Shown in pieces: positions 51,871 to 61,062 of a stretch of 64,000 nt of DNA (its first letter is position 1; every line of letters begins with the position of its first letter). Under the pieces are notes generated by a model. That model was not told where the DNA came from. It did not search any database and saw only the letters and a list, made by a program, of their open reading frames with translations. The position numbers were made by a program, and so were the translations under genes. Source of the DNA: Cyanobacteria bacterium FACHB-DQ100 (GTDB lineage: Bacteria > Cyanobacteriota > Cyanobacteriia > Leptolyngbyales > Leptolyngbyaceae); the NCBI GenBank assembly GCA_014695195.1, contig JACJNW010000016.1, positions 62,001-126,000 of the forward strand. The letters are read 5' to 3'.

Positions 51871-53032
51871 GTGCCTATGACAGCTAGACGAGTTAGAAGT
51901 GGAAAAACTAAAGATAGTGCGCTGACACTAGAAACAGATGTGCTTGTCATTGAAGGTGGACTATCAGGAACTTGGGTTGCATGGGGCGCAGCATCTCAAG
52001 ATGCGAAAGTGATTTTAGTTGATAAAGGCTATTGCGGCACAAGTGGATCTTCTGCACCTGTGGGAAATGGTGTGGTATGTACAAGCCGATCCAGACTTGC
52101 GGGAACAAGCGATGGCAAGCCGAGAAGCATTGGGAGGATTCCTTGCTAATCGTCAGTGGATGAGGAGGGGGGGTATCCTTTTCCGATCGACGAGAATGGA
52201 GACTCCCAACGTCAGTCAATTCAAGGTCCCGAATATATGCGTCTGATGCGAAAGCAAATCCGGCGAGCAGGTGTAAGAATTTTAGATAATTGTCCTGCTC
52301 TGGAATTGCTGATTGATGCAAAAGGCAGAGGTGCAGGAGCAACAGGAATTCAACGCCAAATGGGAGAACAATGGATCATCAAAGCTGGAGCTGTTGTGAT
52401 TGCAACGGGCGGGTGTGCCTTTTTAAGCAAAGCATTAGGATGTAATGTGCTCACTGGTGATGGCTATTTGATGCCTGCGGAAGCTGGCGCAGAACTTTCT
52501 GGACTGGAGTTCTCCAATGCTTACGAGCTTGCACCTGCGTTCTCCTCGGTGACAAAGGGGCGATTCTACCCGTGGGCGAACTTTTACTACGAAGATGGAA
52601 CCCCGATCGGAGGAGCGGGATCACATCGAGGTCGAGGCATCATTGCGAAAACATTGCTGACACAAGCTGTTTACGCTCGATTGGATCAAGAAGGCATCAC
52701 TGAAGAAGTCAAAGCTTGGATGCGAAGAGCACAGCCGAATTTCTTCTTGCCTTTCAATCGTGTGGGGATTGATCCATTTACTCAACTATTCCCAGTGACG
52801 CTGCGATTAGAAGGAACAGTGCGAGGAACTGGAGGATTGAGGATTGTTGATTCAACTTGCGCCACTTCAGTTTTGGGTCTCTATGCGTCTGGAGATGCAG
52901 CGACACGAGAATCGTATCCATCAGCGATCGCTGCGAGGATTAAGTGAAGCAGGATTGCGCGGAGAAGGTCGGCAGAGTGTCTCGCCGGATGAAATGATTG
53001 CGGCAACCCATGCTGAGTTGTTTCCCCCGTAG
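51871..53032 (+). pseudogene. Broken FAD-dependent oxidoreductase (succinate dehydrogenase/fumarate reductase flavoprotein type)
   Basis: The pieces together follow a flavoprotein of the FrdA/AprA-like superfamily but need at least three frame changes. Frame 1 carries the FAD-binding strand TDVLVIEGGLSGTWVAWGAA, in which the first Gly of GxGxxG is Glu, with LVDKGYCGTSGSSAPVGNGV. Frame 2 (about 52070-52165) has VQADPDLREQAMASREALGG. Frame 1 resumes at about 52170 with GYPFPIDENGDSQRQSIQGP through TVRGTGGLRIVDS and LYASGDAATRE. Frame 2 closes with RSLRGLSEAGLRGEGRQSVS. Residues between QWM and GYPF, and after AATRE, are deleted. An AAGGAGAGG ribosome site survives. Confidence 0.8.
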
Positions 53033-53062
53033 AATCAATGCTGTGAGGGACTTCTGCTAGAA

Positions 53063-53134
53063 AGCGGGTAACGCGATTCGAACGCGCGACATTCACCTTG
53101 GCAAGGTGACGCTCTACCACTGAGCTATACCCGC
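53063..53134 (-). tRNA. trnG: tRNA-Gly (GCC)
   Basis: The reverse strand reads an acceptor stem GCGGGTA paired with TACCCGC, a D arm GCTCAGTGGTAGAGC, an anticodon stem TCACC/GGTGA with loop TTGCCAA (anticodon GCC), and a T arm with TTCGAAT loop. Discriminator base T. The 3' CCA is not encoded. All stems pair, so it should be functional. Confidence 0.95.
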
Positions 53135-53316
53135 ATTTGGTACTTTATTAATATCGCAGACTAAATCGAGTTTGTCAACATTAGCCAACAAAAAAATTAG
53201 AAAATTGCCAACCAAGCGCGATTCACTAGGCAAGCACAATACGTAAACCAGCGCCTCAAGGAATAGTTGCCCAAAACTGAGTCAGTCAAATTTGGGTCAT
53301 CAGAGATAAGATTAGT

Positions 53317-53850
53317 ATGAATATTCTTATTGTCAGTTCACAGCCACACTCAATGGTTCAATATACCCTCGCTCAAAGCCCCGAAATTATTCTCACGGTT
53401 TCTGGCAAAGACTCGCCTAAAGCCCGTGAGAAGGCAATGGATCAACTGATGGAGTTGATGGATGAAGGCAAATTGCCAACCGATTTGGCTGATGGTTTTG
53501 GTCCGCAAAACTTCATTGAAGTCAAAGATCCGGGAAGCCAGCCTGCAAGTGATGAAGAAGCGATTAACCAGGCTGTACAAACTCTCAGCAGCCTCGCGAC
53601 ACTGAAACTGAAGGCGCAGGAATCTCGATCGGAAGCCCTACAAGTCCGCAAGCAAATCGATATTCTATTTAATGATGAGCCTGTGACGGAAGAAGAAATT
53701 AACGGACTCAAGGAAGGCTTCAAAGTGCTGAAAAGTTATGCACAAACGAATCTGAGATACCGAGAAGCGCGATCGCAAGCCGAAGAAGCGCGTACCGTTC
53801 TCGATCGCGCCCTGCAAGCGGCAGAACCCGAACCGAAGAAAAAGTCGTAG
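53317..53850 (+). CDS. Conserved-looking protein of unknown function with coiled coil
   Basis: A 177-aa soluble protein. The first 70 residues look globular (YTLAQSPEIILTVSGKDSPK, AREKAMDQLMELMDEGKLPT). From about 85 to the end it is a long charged helical coiled coil (LKLKAQESRSEALQVRKQID, REARSQAEEARTVLDRALQA). It ends in a Glu/Pro/Lys tail. Start choice lies between the ATG at 53317 and an in-frame ATG at 53353 where the motif MVQYTLAQSPEIILTVSGK begins. No named family is recognised. Confidence 0.72.
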   Translation: MNILIVSSQPHSMVQYTLAQSPEIILTVSGKDSPKAREKAMDQLMELMDEGKLPTDLADGFGPQNFIEVKDPGSQPASDEEAINQAVQTLSSLATLKLKAQESRSEALQVRKQIDILFNDEPVTEEEINGLKEGFKVLKSYAQTNLRYREARSQAEEARTVLDRALQAAEPEPKKKS

Positions 53851-53928
53851 CTTCCGAACAGTCGCGCTCTAAAACTTCATCAGCAACTCGTACTATGATG
53901 GGAGTAAATTAAGAAGTCTTTACAAAAA

Positions 53929-54822
53929 ATGACGACGATTGAAGCAAGAGCACTCCCAACGCTGGAAAAGCTGACTTGGGATTGGCAAGGGCACTCGATT
54001 CAGTATACGGTGATGGGCGCAGGTCAGCCTCTAGTTCTAGTGCATGGATTTGGGGCCTCGATCGGTCACTGGCGCAAAAATATTCCCGTTCTGGCACAAG
54101 CAGGTTATCAGGTCTTTGCGATCGATCTGCTTGGTTTTGGAGGTTCGGCAAAACCTGCTTTAGATTACACAGTCGATCTTTGGGTCGAATTGCTGCGGGA
54201 TTTTTGGGCAGCGAATATTCAGCAGCCTGCGGTCTTTGTCGGTAACTCGATCGGGGGCTTGCTGTGCTTGATGGTATTGGCGCATCATCCAGAAATTGCA
54301 GCAGGTGGAATTTTACTTAATCCGGCAGGTGGATTGAATCACCGTCCAGAGGAACTGAATCCTCCCTTGCGATTGGTGATGGGTACATTCTCGAAGCTGG
54401 TTGGCTCTAAGTGGTTTGGGCAGTGGATGTTTAATCAGGTGCGGCAAAAACACCGGATTCGGAACAGTTTGAGACAGGTCTATCGCGATCGCGAAGCGAT
54501 TACCGACGAACTGGTGGATTTACTGCATGAGCCTTCTTGTCATCCGGGCGCACAGCAAGTTTTTGCTTCGGTGCTGATGGCTCCGCCGGGGCCAAAACCG
54601 ACAGACCTGCTTCCCAAGATTCAAGTGCCGCTTTTAGTAATTTGGGGAGAAGCTGATCCTTGGACACCGATCGCAGGTTCTAAAGTTTATCAATCGCTGG
54701 TAGAAACGCATCCGATCGAGTTTGTCTCGATTCCCGATACTGGACATTGCCCACACGACGAACGTCCGGCAGTGGTGAACGCAGCGATGATTCAGTGGCT
54801 CGATCAGCATCATTCAAGCTAA
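53929..54822 (+). CDS. Alpha/beta hydrolase
   Basis: A 297-aa alpha/beta hydrolase with a complete triad. It has the oxyanion HGFG motif (LVLVHGFGASIGHWRKNI), a GFGGSAKP loop, the nucleophile elbow VFVGNSIGGLL (Ser about 111), the acid in WGEADPWTP, and the His in DTGHCPHDERP. The WGEADPW and PSCHPGAQQVFASVLMAP stretches resemble the plant/cyanobacterial pheophytinase and haloalkane dehalogenase-like group. It may therefore act on a pigment or lipid ester. That is inference. It is monocistronic. Confidence 0.9.
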   Translation: MTTIEARALPTLEKLTWDWQGHSIQYTVMGAGQPLVLVHGFGASIGHWRKNIPVLAQAGYQVFAIDLLGFGGSAKPALDYTVDLWVELLRDFWAANIQQPAVFVGNSIGGLLCLMVLAHHPEIAAGGILLNPAGGLNHRPEELNPPLRLVMGTFSKLVGSKWFGQWMFNQVRQKHRIRNSLRQVYRDREAITDELVDLLHEPSCHPGAQQVFASVLMAPPGPKPTDLLPKIQVPLLVIWGEADPWTPIAGSKVYQSLVETHPIEFVSIPDTGHCPHDERPAVVNAAMIQWLDQHHSS

Positions 54823-54848
54823 AAATTTTGGCGCGATCGGATTTTGAT

Positions 54849-55745
54849 TTAGCGTAGTCCGATCGCGTCCTGTACCTGTTCAAACGCGAGATTCCCTAGC
54901 ACCTTATGAGCGGCAGTTGTGGGATGAATGCCATCCCAGAATAAAAAGCGATCGCAGTTTGCAGAAGAGCCGAGGCAGGCCGATGTAACATTCGTAAATC
55001 CGAACTGCTGCGGGTCTGTGATGGCGGTTTGGTAGAGGTTAAACACATCGAGTTCTGCGATCGTTAGGTCAGGCTTTTGTAAGCGATCAAGCGTCGTTTT
55101 TAGGTCTTGATTGTACGTGATGGCGAAGTCGGTTAATTTGGCCGAAGTCTCAGTTGTGCGAGTTGCAGGGAGTTTCCCTAGATCCGGTAAGTTTGCCACT
55201 AAAAGCCGTTTTGCACCGGCTTGTAAGAGAGATTGCAGCGATCGATCGAGGTTTTTGATCGAAGCTGTCGGCGTTTCGGTGCTGAAAAGGTAATCGTTTG
55301 AACCTGCCCAAATCACAAAGAGCGCTTGTGGATCGATCTCCGGCTGGGATTGCACAAAGGTTTCAACTTGCGCCAGAACACCCGGAACACGATTGAGACC
55401 GTTGATGCCTGTTGTTGCACCTCCCCAAGCAAAATTCTCTACACGATCGTTCGGTAAGTTCAACTTCGCTGCTAGCTCCTCTACCCAGACCCGACCGTTT
55501 GAGTGTCGCCCCTGGAAATAAGGCGCGGCTGGTACCTGTCCGCCTGTTGCACGAAACACGTTGCCAACATCAGAAAGACTATCTCCGAAGATATAAAGCT
55601 GATTGATGGGTTGAACGATATTGATGGGTTGAACGATTTTTTGGGGTTGCTGTAACTGAGGCGAGATTATCATAACGATCGCTGCAATGATTGAAACAGC
55701 AATGAAAAACAGGATTGTTTTAGACAGTCGAAACGATCGCTTCAT
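54849..55745 (-). CDS. GDSL/SGNH-family esterase, membrane anchored
   Basis: A 298-aa SGNH hydrolase of the plant-GDSL-like subgroup. An N-terminal helix (TILFFIAVSIIAAIVMIISP) anchors or exports it. A duplicated KIVQPINIVQPINQ linker follows. The four blocks are intact: LYIFGDSLSDVGN (nucleophile Ser), NFAWGGATTG, VIWAGSNDYLF (Asn) and FWDGIHPTTAAHKVLG (Asp, His). It would hydrolyse esters, lipids or thioesters outside the cytoplasm. It converges on the alpha/beta hydrolase gene with 26 bp between. Confidence 0.92.
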   Translation of the reverse strand: MKRSFRLSKTILFFIAVSIIAAIVMIISPQLQQPQKIVQPINIVQPINQLYIFGDSLSDVGNVFRATGGQVPAAPYFQGRHSNGRVWVEELAAKLNLPNDRVENFAWGGATTGINGLNRVPGVLAQVETFVQSQPEIDPQALFVIWAGSNDYLFSTETPTASIKNLDRSLQSLLQAGAKRLLVANLPDLGKLPATRTTETSAKLTDFAITYNQDLKTTLDRLQKPDLTIAELDVFNLYQTAITDPQQFGFTNVTSACLGSSANCDRFLFWDGIHPTTAAHKVLGNLAFEQVQDAIGLR

Positions 55746-55911
55746 TTCTACTTACGCAACACCTTCTGAACCTGTAGAAAGGAGTTCCTATTCTGTAGAA
55801 ACTCCTCTTAACAATATTTAAGAACTTGACTGAGGTAATCTCCCTTTGGACTAATGCAGGGTGCTTCGGCTTCTCATACAGTGTAAAGGAACAATATGGG
55901 TCAGTAATCGG

Positions 55912-55932
55912 GGGTGTTGCAATGTAACACCC
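55912..55932. terminator. Hairpin downstream of the NYN gene
   Basis: GGGTGTT (55912-55918) and AACACCC (55926-55932) form a 7-bp stem with a 7-base loop, 20 bp beyond the stop codon of the NYN gene. The T run (TTTTCT) is on the plus-strand side, so a rightward terminator is also possible. Confidence 0.5.
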
Positions 55933-55952
55933 TTTTCTGTATCAAGTCTCTC

Positions 55953-56570
55953 TTAGGGAATAGAGTGGGCGCGGCTCTCAAGCTCATCGCGTTGAATCAG
56001 GCTCTTGATTTTTGCCAAGTCTGTGTAGCGATCGACGACATTCACCAAACTATCGCTTGTCATGGTCTGCAAACTGACGACTTCAACCTGCACTCCTCGA
56101 TAGGCAACCGTATTCACGGCATAAGTCAGATCACCATCTCCGCTAAGCAGGATCATTGTGTTGCAGTATCGTGCTAGTTCTAGCATATCGACTGCAATCT
56201 CTACATCTAAATTTGCGTGTCTCGTCCCATCCGCGTTGTGTATCAATTCTTTTGTAACCACTCGATAGCCGTGACGACGCATCCAAAGCAGAAAGCCTTG
56301 TTGTTTCTCGTTATGTGGATCAACCCCTGTATAGAAATACGCTCGTAAGAGTCGCCGCCCGCCTACCAAATATCCTAAAAGTTTGGAGTAATCAATCTCC
56401 AAGCCAAGTTGCATCGCGGCGTAAAACAAGTTCGAGCCATCAATGAAAATCGCAACACGATCGACCGTGGCTTCTCGCAAGGTCGCTGATCGATCGGGAA
56501 AATGCGGTTCGTAGGCAGCTTGATCAATAAGGGAAGCTGCCCGACGTTGTGGACGGGGTACAAGTTGCAT
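55953..56570 (-). CDS. NYN-domain (LabA/DUF88) protein
   Basis: A 205-aa PIN-like NYN protein. The acidic active-site positions are seen in DRVAIFIDGSNLFYAAMQLG, HANLDVEIAVDMLELARYCN, and ILLSGDGDLTYAVNTVAYRG. These are the three conserved motifs, in the right order. The closing segment (VQVEVVSLQTMTSDSLVNVV) also fits. Members are putative ribonucleases. LabA homologues in Synechococcus influence circadian gene expression. The first 35 residues are a polar lead rich in Pro and Arg. Confidence 0.9.
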   Translation of the reverse strand: MQLVPRPQRRAASLIDQAAYEPHFPDRSATLREATVDRVAIFIDGSNLFYAAMQLGLEIDYSKLLGYLVGGRRLLRAYFYTGVDPHNEKQQGFLLWMRRHGYRVVTKELIHNADGTRHANLDVEIAVDMLELARYCNTMILLSGDGDLTYAVNTVAYRGVQVEVVSLQTMTSDSLVNVVDRYTDLAKIKSLIQRDELESRAHSIP

Positions 56571-56978
56571 TAGAAATTAAAGGGTAAGGGTGAGTTTATA
56601 AAAAGCCTGTTTCCGAGGAAATCTCAATGGGAATCTCAATCTCAAGCCCAGTCAGTTTGGCTTCGACCGCGCCAGAAGTTCACGCTATAGAAGACTGTAG
56701 GCGGCTATATCTTGAGGTTGGTGAAAGACCGAGAAAATACAAGACTATTTTTAGGTTTTATCGCATTTTTCCATTTGGAAGCAGATTATTACGCGATCCG
56801 ATACGATTTTTTATGATTGTTTTCTTTAATTCAGATCAGTTCTGATTGAGTGAGGTAGGGGTTCTTGTTTGGGCTAGAGAAAATCCGAGAATCTTCGATG
56901 CCGCGAGATCTAATAGAGTAGATCTTGTAGGACGTTTGGGTTTGTGCAAAGGTTTAGCACGATCGTTTGGGGGTTGAA
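56571..56978. other. Divergent intergenic region
   Basis: About 400 bp between the NYN gene and the site-2 protease gene. A plus-strand frame of 72 codons (56627-56845) starts GISISSPVSLASTAPEVHAI, but its second half is basic and aromatic without family likeness. I do not call it. Promoters for both neighbours must lie here. Confidence 0.45.
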
Positions 56979-58484
56979 ATGTTTACTGCGCTCACAATTG
57001 TTGTCGCCTTGGGGATTTTGGCGTGGGGGTTTAACCGCGCTCGTCCCTACGGAAAAATCGGTATTCTGGCTTGGTTACAGTCGGTCGTGCTGATGGCTCC
57101 GTGGATTTTGTTCTTTGGCTTATTTGCTGCCGGAATTTATCTCAATCTGGCGGGAATGCTCCTGCTGTTTGTCGTGTCAACGGGAATTTATATCTGGATT
57201 GGACGACAGCTTCGTACCGAAGGACAAGAGTTATTAACAAAACGGGCGGCGGCAAAAGTGGCGCCGCCTTCGGCAAACGCAAGCGTGACCGAGTCTGCTT
57301 TATCCAATGTTGAGGGGGCAACCGAAGCCACGCCAACTCCACCGAGTTCAGCCATTCCCCCGGTTGAGGCAGTTTCGATTCCCGAAGCCGATCTGCAAAC
57401 GATTAAAAGCATTTTTGGCATCGATACGTTTTTCTTGACGGAAACCATTCCGTATCAAGATGGCGTAATTTTTCGCGGCAATCTGCGGGGTGAGCCAGAA
57501 GCGACGCTGGCAAAGCTGACTGAAAAGTTAACAGGACAGTTGGACGATCGCTATCGGCTCTTTCTCATTGCCAACGAGGATGAGAAGCCCGTCGTCATCG
57601 CGCTGCCGAGCAAAAATGATCCAAAACCGCTCACAGTTACACAAACTCTGTTGGCGATCGTGCTATTTGTGGCGACGATCGCGGCGAGTTTGGAAACTGG
57701 AGGAATCTTACTCGGATTTGATTTCTATAGTTCTCCGGAGCGGTATCTAGAAGTGTTGCCGTTTAGTTTAGGCATTTTGGGCGTTTTGCTGGCGCATGAG
57801 TTGGGTCATTGGATTGCGGCAAAGCGATATCAGGTTCGGTTAAATTTGCCGTTTTTCATTCCGACTTGGCAGATCGGCTCGTTTGGCGCAATCACGCGAT
57901 TTGCTTCGCTATTGCCGAACCGGACGGCACTGTTTGATATTGCGGTGGCAGGGCCGATCGCAGGCGGATTAGTGGCGTTTGGGATGCTAATTGCAGGATT
58001 GCTGCTGTCGCATGAAGGCGGCGGGTTCAAAGTTCCAAGCCAGTTTTTTGAAGGCTCGATTCTGGTAGGAACTCTAGCGCGGGTGATTATGGGTGCTGCA
58101 ATTCAGCAATCGATCGTCGAAGTCAATCCGCTGGTGGTTCTCGGTTGGATTGGTTTGGTGGTGACGGCGATTAATGTGATGCCTGCGGGACAGCTTGACG
58201 GCGGGCGAGTTGTACAGGCGATTTACGGACGTAAGACTGCAAGCTGGGCTACGGTAGCGACGATCGTCATTCTCGGTTTGGCTTCGCTAGTGAATCCGTT
58301 GGCGCTGTATTGGGCGATCGTGATTGTGGTGCTGCAACGCAATCCCGAACGTCCGAGCCTGAATGAATTGAGTGAGCCGGATGATGCGCGAGCTGCGATC
58401 GGGCTTTTGGTGTTGTTTTTGATGGTGACGATTCTGTTGCCGCTGACTCCGAGCCTTGCAGGTCGTTTGGGCATTGGCGGGTAA
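56979..58484 (+). CDS. Site-2-protease-type membrane metalloprotease (EGY-like)
   Basis: A 501-aa intramembrane M50 protease. Two N-terminal helices are followed by an Ala/Pro-rich linker (about 75-130), then a soluble domain (IFGIDTFFLTETIPYQDGVI), then the protease core. The zinc motif HELGH is in LGVLLAHELGHWIAAKRYQV, and the third ligand is in NVMPAGQLDGGRVVQA (N-x2-P-x4-LDGG). The EGY-type FFLTE...P...G.IFRGNLR region places it near the plant chloroplast EGY proteases. It would cleave membrane-bound substrates in plasma or thylakoid membrane. The ATG at 56979 is chosen over an upstream GTG-type start. Confidence 0.93.
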   Translation: MFTALTIVVALGILAWGFNRARPYGKIGILAWLQSVVLMAPWILFFGLFAAGIYLNLAGMLLLFVVSTGIYIWIGRQLRTEGQELLTKRAAAKVAPPSANASVTESALSNVEGATEATPTPPSSAIPPVEAVSIPEADLQTIKSIFGIDTFFLTETIPYQDGVIFRGNLRGEPEATLAKLTEKLTGQLDDRYRLFLIANEDEKPVVIALPSKNDPKPLTVTQTLLAIVLFVATIAASLETGGILLGFDFYSSPERYLEVLPFSLGILGVLLAHELGHWIAAKRYQVRLNLPFFIPTWQIGSFGAITRFASLLPNRTALFDIAVAGPIAGGLVAFGMLIAGLLLSHEGGGFKVPSQFFEGSILVGTLARVIMGAAIQQSIVEVNPLVVLGWIGLVVTAINVMPAGQLDGGRVVQAIYGRKTASWATVATIVILGLASLVNPLALYWAIVIVVLQRNPERPSLNELSEPDDARAAIGLLVLFLMVTILLPLTPSLAGRLGIGG

Positions 58485-58514
58485 GCTACTTTCGACAATT
58501 TAACCCAACTTTTA

Positions 58515-58552
58515 ACAGGCGCGGCTTGATATTAGAATCAGGTCGCGCCTGT
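58515..58552 (+). terminator. Hairpin terminator after the site-2 protease gene
   Basis: Perfect 9-bp stem ACAGGCGCG (58515-58523) and CGCGCCTGT (58544-58552), followed by GCTTTATTCT. It lies about 30 bp after the stop codon. Confidence 0.75.
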
Positions 58553-58758
58553 GCTTTATTCTGCAAACCGATTTCTGCCGGTAGTCAGAATGGTTGCATG
58601 ATGTGGTCATTGGTCTGTTCATTAATCGCTACGAGTTTGGGTTGCCGATTTAGCGATCGTTCCGCACGTCTAGACCATCACCACAAACTTGAAAGGAAAG
58701 CAGTCTTACAGACTGGAGCGAACGAGTTGATTACAAAGCTCTTTTACTTTCAGGATTT
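58553..58758. other. Spacer with no supported gene
   Basis: About 200 bp between the terminator and a MITE-like repeat. A frame reading SRACALFCKPISAGSQN has no ribosome site or family likeness and is not called. Confidence 0.45.
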
Positions 58759-58965
58759 ATTAACGTGAGTTCGACGAAATTTCTGGTTTCGTTTTAATCG
58801 GCTTCTTGCCCCCTAAATCCCCCATTCTGGGGGACTTAGAAAACAGCAATTCCCCAAATTGAAGCGGTTTCTTAACCTTCAAAGTCCCCCACTGGTGGGG
58901 GATTTAGGGGGCAACCCAAATCTCCAATCGAAGCGAATACGGTCTGTCGAACTGGCGTTTTATTA
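58759..58965. mobile_element. MITE-like element with CCCCC-GGGGG hairpins
   Basis: About 207 bp. The left end ATTAACGTGAGTTCGACGA and the complement of the right end (AAAACGCCAGTTCGACAGA) share CAGTTCGAC-like terminal sequence. Inside are a left arm TGCCCCCTAAATCCCCCA, an inner CCCATTCTGGG, and a right arm TGGGGGATTTAGGGGGCA that pairs with the left, so the whole element folds into a long hairpin. No coding frame. Partial relatives lie at 88 and 16012. Confidence 0.7.
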
Positions 58966-59052
58966 GCGACTGTCCAGTCTTTTCTCTAGTCCTGTCCTCA
59001 AGTTTAGCTATTATTTGTCACATTTATTTTTTCTAAATCACCGATTAGAAAG

Positions 59053-61062
59053 CTATTCGTCGCGATTCTGCCAGAGTAACCAGAGAAAATAAGGCGTTCC
59101 GATCATTGCGGTGATCAGTCCAGATGGAATTTCCCTTGGTGCTAGAATGGTGCGTCCAATTGTATCTGCAATCACGACCAAAATTGCACCCAGTAAAGCA
59201 GATAAAGGGATGAGTTGACGGTGATAATTACCCACAAGCAGACGAGTTGCATGAGGTGCAAGTAAGCCGACAAATCCCAGAGTCCCGACCGTTGCAACGG
59301 ATGCTGCTGCCAGCATTACCGCGATCGACATCAGAACTAACCGAGCTTGTTGTAGTCGGACTCCCAGCAATTTTGGTAAATCGTCGCCCAGCGCTATCAG
59401 ATCGAGCCAACGCGCTGTTAGCCAGGCGATCGGTAACAAAACGACTGGAAATACAACTAGCTGACCTAATTCATCCCAAGAACGAGCATAGGTACTACCC
59501 GAAAGCCAGACCAATGCTTGAGCTACTTGTAGTCTCGCACTGACGACTAATAGATTGATGCCAGCAGCACAAAAAGCAGAAATTGCGATGCCAACTAAGG
59601 CTAAGCGTCCGGGGTCAAATCCATCTCGCCAAGCGATCACACAGACGATCGCAAAAGTCGTAAAGGCTCCGAGCATTGCTGCGATCGGAATCAACGATAC
59701 AGGTGCATTGGGTATCAGAATTAAAACGAAGAGTGCGAACAATCCGGCTCCTGATGTGATGCCGATAATTTCAGGCCCCGCTAGTGGATTGCGAATCACA
59801 CCTTGTAAAAGCAGTCCACTGACAGATAGTGACGCACCTGCTAACATTGCGACTAAAACACGGGACAATCGCAGATCAAATAATACTTGCTGAGAAAACG
59901 CATTGCCTTCTAGTGCTTGGAGTACGTCCAATACGCTGAAGCGAATTTGACCGAATGCAACGCCTGAGAAGAGAGCGAGTAGTAATAAACCGATCGCGAT
60001 CGTCATCAGTCCCCAATAAGGAAGATACAGCGATGATCCTGGTAAACTGCGGCTTTGCAAACTTCCAACCGAGTCATTCATCGCGCCGCCCTCTGAGGGT
60101 GAAGTTCGACGTGCCAGCCAGATTAAAAACGGCGCACCAATCAAAGCTGTTACACTCCCAGCCGCAAGTTCGCTCACATTCGTTGCAACTTGCTGTGCAA
60201 CGACATCTGCACTGATCACGAGAACCGCTCCCCAAACTGCTGCTCCAGGTAGCAAAAATAGATGCTGTCGAACACCCATCAATCGCACAAGATGAGGTGC
60301 GACTAATCCCACAAAGCCTACTGCACCCACAACACTCACGACGATCGCAGCCAGGAATACCGCAACTACAACCCCAAAAAATCGCGCTGATTGTACTTTT
60401 ACACCCAGCGATCGCGCTGTTTGATCCTCAAGCAGCAATACATCCCACAATCGAATGAACAGAATCGCGATCGCTGAACCCGCTAAGATTTGCGGCAATG
60501 CACTTCTAACCCCGCTCCAGTCGGTTTGAACTAAAGAACCTGCGCCCCACAGAAACAATCCAGCCGTTTCATTCTCATACACAAGCTGTAAGGTTGCTGT
60601 AAAGGCTGACAACATTAAGGAGACAGCGACTCCCGCTAAAACTAACCGAGTTGGGGTAACTCGAACACTGGTTGCGATCACATATACCAGTCCCGCTGCA
60701 AGGAGTCCTCCAGCAAATGCAAAAAGTCCAGGCGCGATCGCAAATTGCTGAGGAACAAAAATTGCGCCTGCCACAACCGCAAAATAAGCACCGGAATTAA
60801 CTCCTAATGTCGTTGGCGATGCAAGCGGATTGCGCGTGATCGTTTGCAGCAATGTTCCTGCAATGCCTAATGCAATTCCAGCTAGAACACCAATCAACGA
60901 TCGGGGCAATAATAGATAGCGAATTAAGTTCTGTGCCTCACTGTTATCCGGTGAAAAAACTGCCCCAATCACAGTTTCAAAGCTTGAATTTGATTGTCCT
61001 TGAGTTAAGTGAACCCATAGCACTATGAGTAATAGGACAATTCCTGTAATCACTGATTTCAT
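59053..61062 (-). CDS. Fused double FecCD-type iron-siderophore permease (FhuB-like)
   Basis: A 669-aa membrane protein made of two FecCD/BtuC permease halves, each with about nine or ten helices. Half 1 contains LIGVLAGIALGIAGTLLQTI, TRNPLASPTTLGVNSGAYFA and VGFVGLVAPHLVRLMGVRQH. Half 2 repeats them as LVAMLAGASLSVSGLLLQGV, IRNPLAGPEIIGITSGAGLF and LGFVGLLAPHATRLLVGNYH. The GL.APH.R coupling loops bind the ATPase. A single-chain permease replaces the usual two subunits, as in E. coli FhuB. Its start overlaps the binding protein stop by 4 bp. Confidence 0.95.
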   Translation of the reverse strand: MKSVITGIVLLLIVLWVHLTQGQSNSSFETVIGAVFSPDNSEAQNLIRYLLLPRSLIGVLAGIALGIAGTLLQTITRNPLASPTTLGVNSGAYFAVVAGAIFVPQQFAIAPGLFAFAGGLLAAGLVYVIATSVRVTPTRLVLAGVAVSLMLSAFTATLQLVYENETAGLFLWGAGSLVQTDWSGVRSALPQILAGSAIAILFIRLWDVLLLEDQTARSLGVKVQSARFFGVVVAVFLAAIVVSVVGAVGFVGLVAPHLVRLMGVRQHLFLLPGAAVWGAVLVISADVVAQQVATNVSELAAGSVTALIGAPFLIWLARRTSPSEGGAMNDSVGSLQSRSLPGSSLYLPYWGLMTIAIGLLLLALFSGVAFGQIRFSVLDVLQALEGNAFSQQVLFDLRLSRVLVAMLAGASLSVSGLLLQGVIRNPLAGPEIIGITSGAGLFALFVLILIPNAPVSLIPIAAMLGAFTTFAIVCVIAWRDGFDPGRLALVGIAISAFCAAGINLLVVSARLQVAQALVWLSGSTYARSWDELGQLVVFPVVLLPIAWLTARWLDLIALGDDLPKLLGVRLQQARLVLMSIAVMLAAASVATVGTLGFVGLLAPHATRLLVGNYHRQLIPLSALLGAILVVIADTIGRTILAPREIPSGLITAMIGTPYFLWLLWQNRDE

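Noticed and set aside
56627-56845. 72-codon frame between the NYN and site-2 protease genes
   Set aside because: No ribosome site, poor composition in the second half, and it occupies the required promoter region.
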